A stretch of 5,789 nt of DNA from JAIPAH01 sp964345255 (GTDB taxonomy: Bacteria; Bacteroidota; Bacteroidia; Bacteroidales; JAIPAH01): assembly GCA_964345255.1 (NCBI GenBank), contig CAYFQK010000213.1, forward strand, positions 1 through 5,789, given 5' to 3'. The translations under genes were made by a program, and so were the position numbers. The notes under the pieces are model-generated. The model saw only the letters and a program-made list of their open reading frames with translations. It ran no database searches and was not told the DNA's origin. Shown here piece after piece: positions 5,744-5,789 of this stretch (the stretch's first letter is position 1; each line of letters begins with the position of its first letter).

Positions 5744-5789
5744 TTAATAAATCAATGTAAAGATTTTCTGAAAGAAAAGCTTATCACCG

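Larger units (their letters stand above)
5504..5751 (+). repeat. Three dispersed copies of TGTTAATAAA upstream of cydA
   Basis: The 10-mer TGTTAATAAA occurs at 5504-5513, 5573-5582 and 5742-5751, all in the same orientation, at start-to-start distances of 69 and 169 bp. The rest of each context differs. In an AT-rich region such words are easier to find by chance, but three exact copies in 250 bp suggest possible sites for a DNA-binding regulator. The third copy overlaps the right-facing -7 element at 5736-5743. Confidence 0.4.
5466..5789. other. AT-rich region upstream of cydA, no gene visible
   Basis: These 324 bp carry the control region of cydAB and probably of a divergent gene beyond the right edge. 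No open frame of note starts here. Short minus-strand frames are open at the very edge (about 10-14 codons), too short to judge as a gene end. No clean TTG-N19-TAnnTTTG promoter for cydA was found. The best -7-like sequence facing cydA is TACTTTTA at 5710-5703, the same octamer as before porQ, but it lacks a -33 TTG. Repeats within the region are listed separately. Confidence 0.55.

Noticed and set aside
5735..5755. FNR-like site TTGTT-AATAA-ATCAA
   Set aside because: The half sites are separated by 5 bases instead of 4 and the left half is imperfect, so the match is not better than expected in AT-rich DNA.

Overview
The window looks like a chromosomal segment of a Bacteroidota (Bacteroidetes) bacterium. 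Three things point that way. It encodes PorQ, a type IX secretion component confined to that phylum. Several upstream regions carry the Bacteroidota -7 promoter element TAnnTTTG. Start codons lack strong Shine-Dalgarno sequences. A finer placement is not supported by what I can see.

Layout, left to right. At the left edge (1-47, minus strand) are the first 15 codons of a DEAD-box RNA helicase. It has a well-formed Bacteroidota promoter and a leader of about 72 nt. Next is porQ (209-1249, minus), encoding an exported outer-membrane beta-barrel-like protein of the type IX secretion attachment complex. A 430-bp AT-rich gap (1250-1680) separates porQ from a divergent gene. The gap holds a porQ promoter, a stem-loop, a -7 element facing right and a doubtful 41-codon ORF. 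The divergent gene (1681-2919, plus) encodes a secreted papain-fold (C1, bleomycin-hydrolase-like) cysteine peptidase whose third catalytic position is Asp instead of Asn. A perfect 17-bp inverted repeat (2986-3022) then serves as terminator for the two convergent transcription units. The minus-strand operon cydA-cydB (5465 down to 3034) encodes both main subunits of a cytochrome bd quinol oxidase, with a short Q-loop CydA. The last 324 bp (5466-5789) are non-coding as far as visible, AT-rich, and contain repeated motifs plus a probable promoter facing right.

The genes do not form one pathway. They are four independent units: RNA helicase, secretion component, secreted peptidase and high-affinity respiratory oxidase. 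cydA and cydB act as one complex in the inner membrane. PorQ works at the outer membrane. The peptidase has a Sec-type signal peptide but no type IX C-terminal sorting domain is evident, so its adjacency to porQ need not mean it is a cargo. I see no mobile element, CRISPR array, tRNA or rRNA, and no convincing undescribed multi-gene system. The most interesting points are the altered catalytic residue in the peptidase, the long leader with a small ORF before it, and the repeat cluster upstream of cydA.
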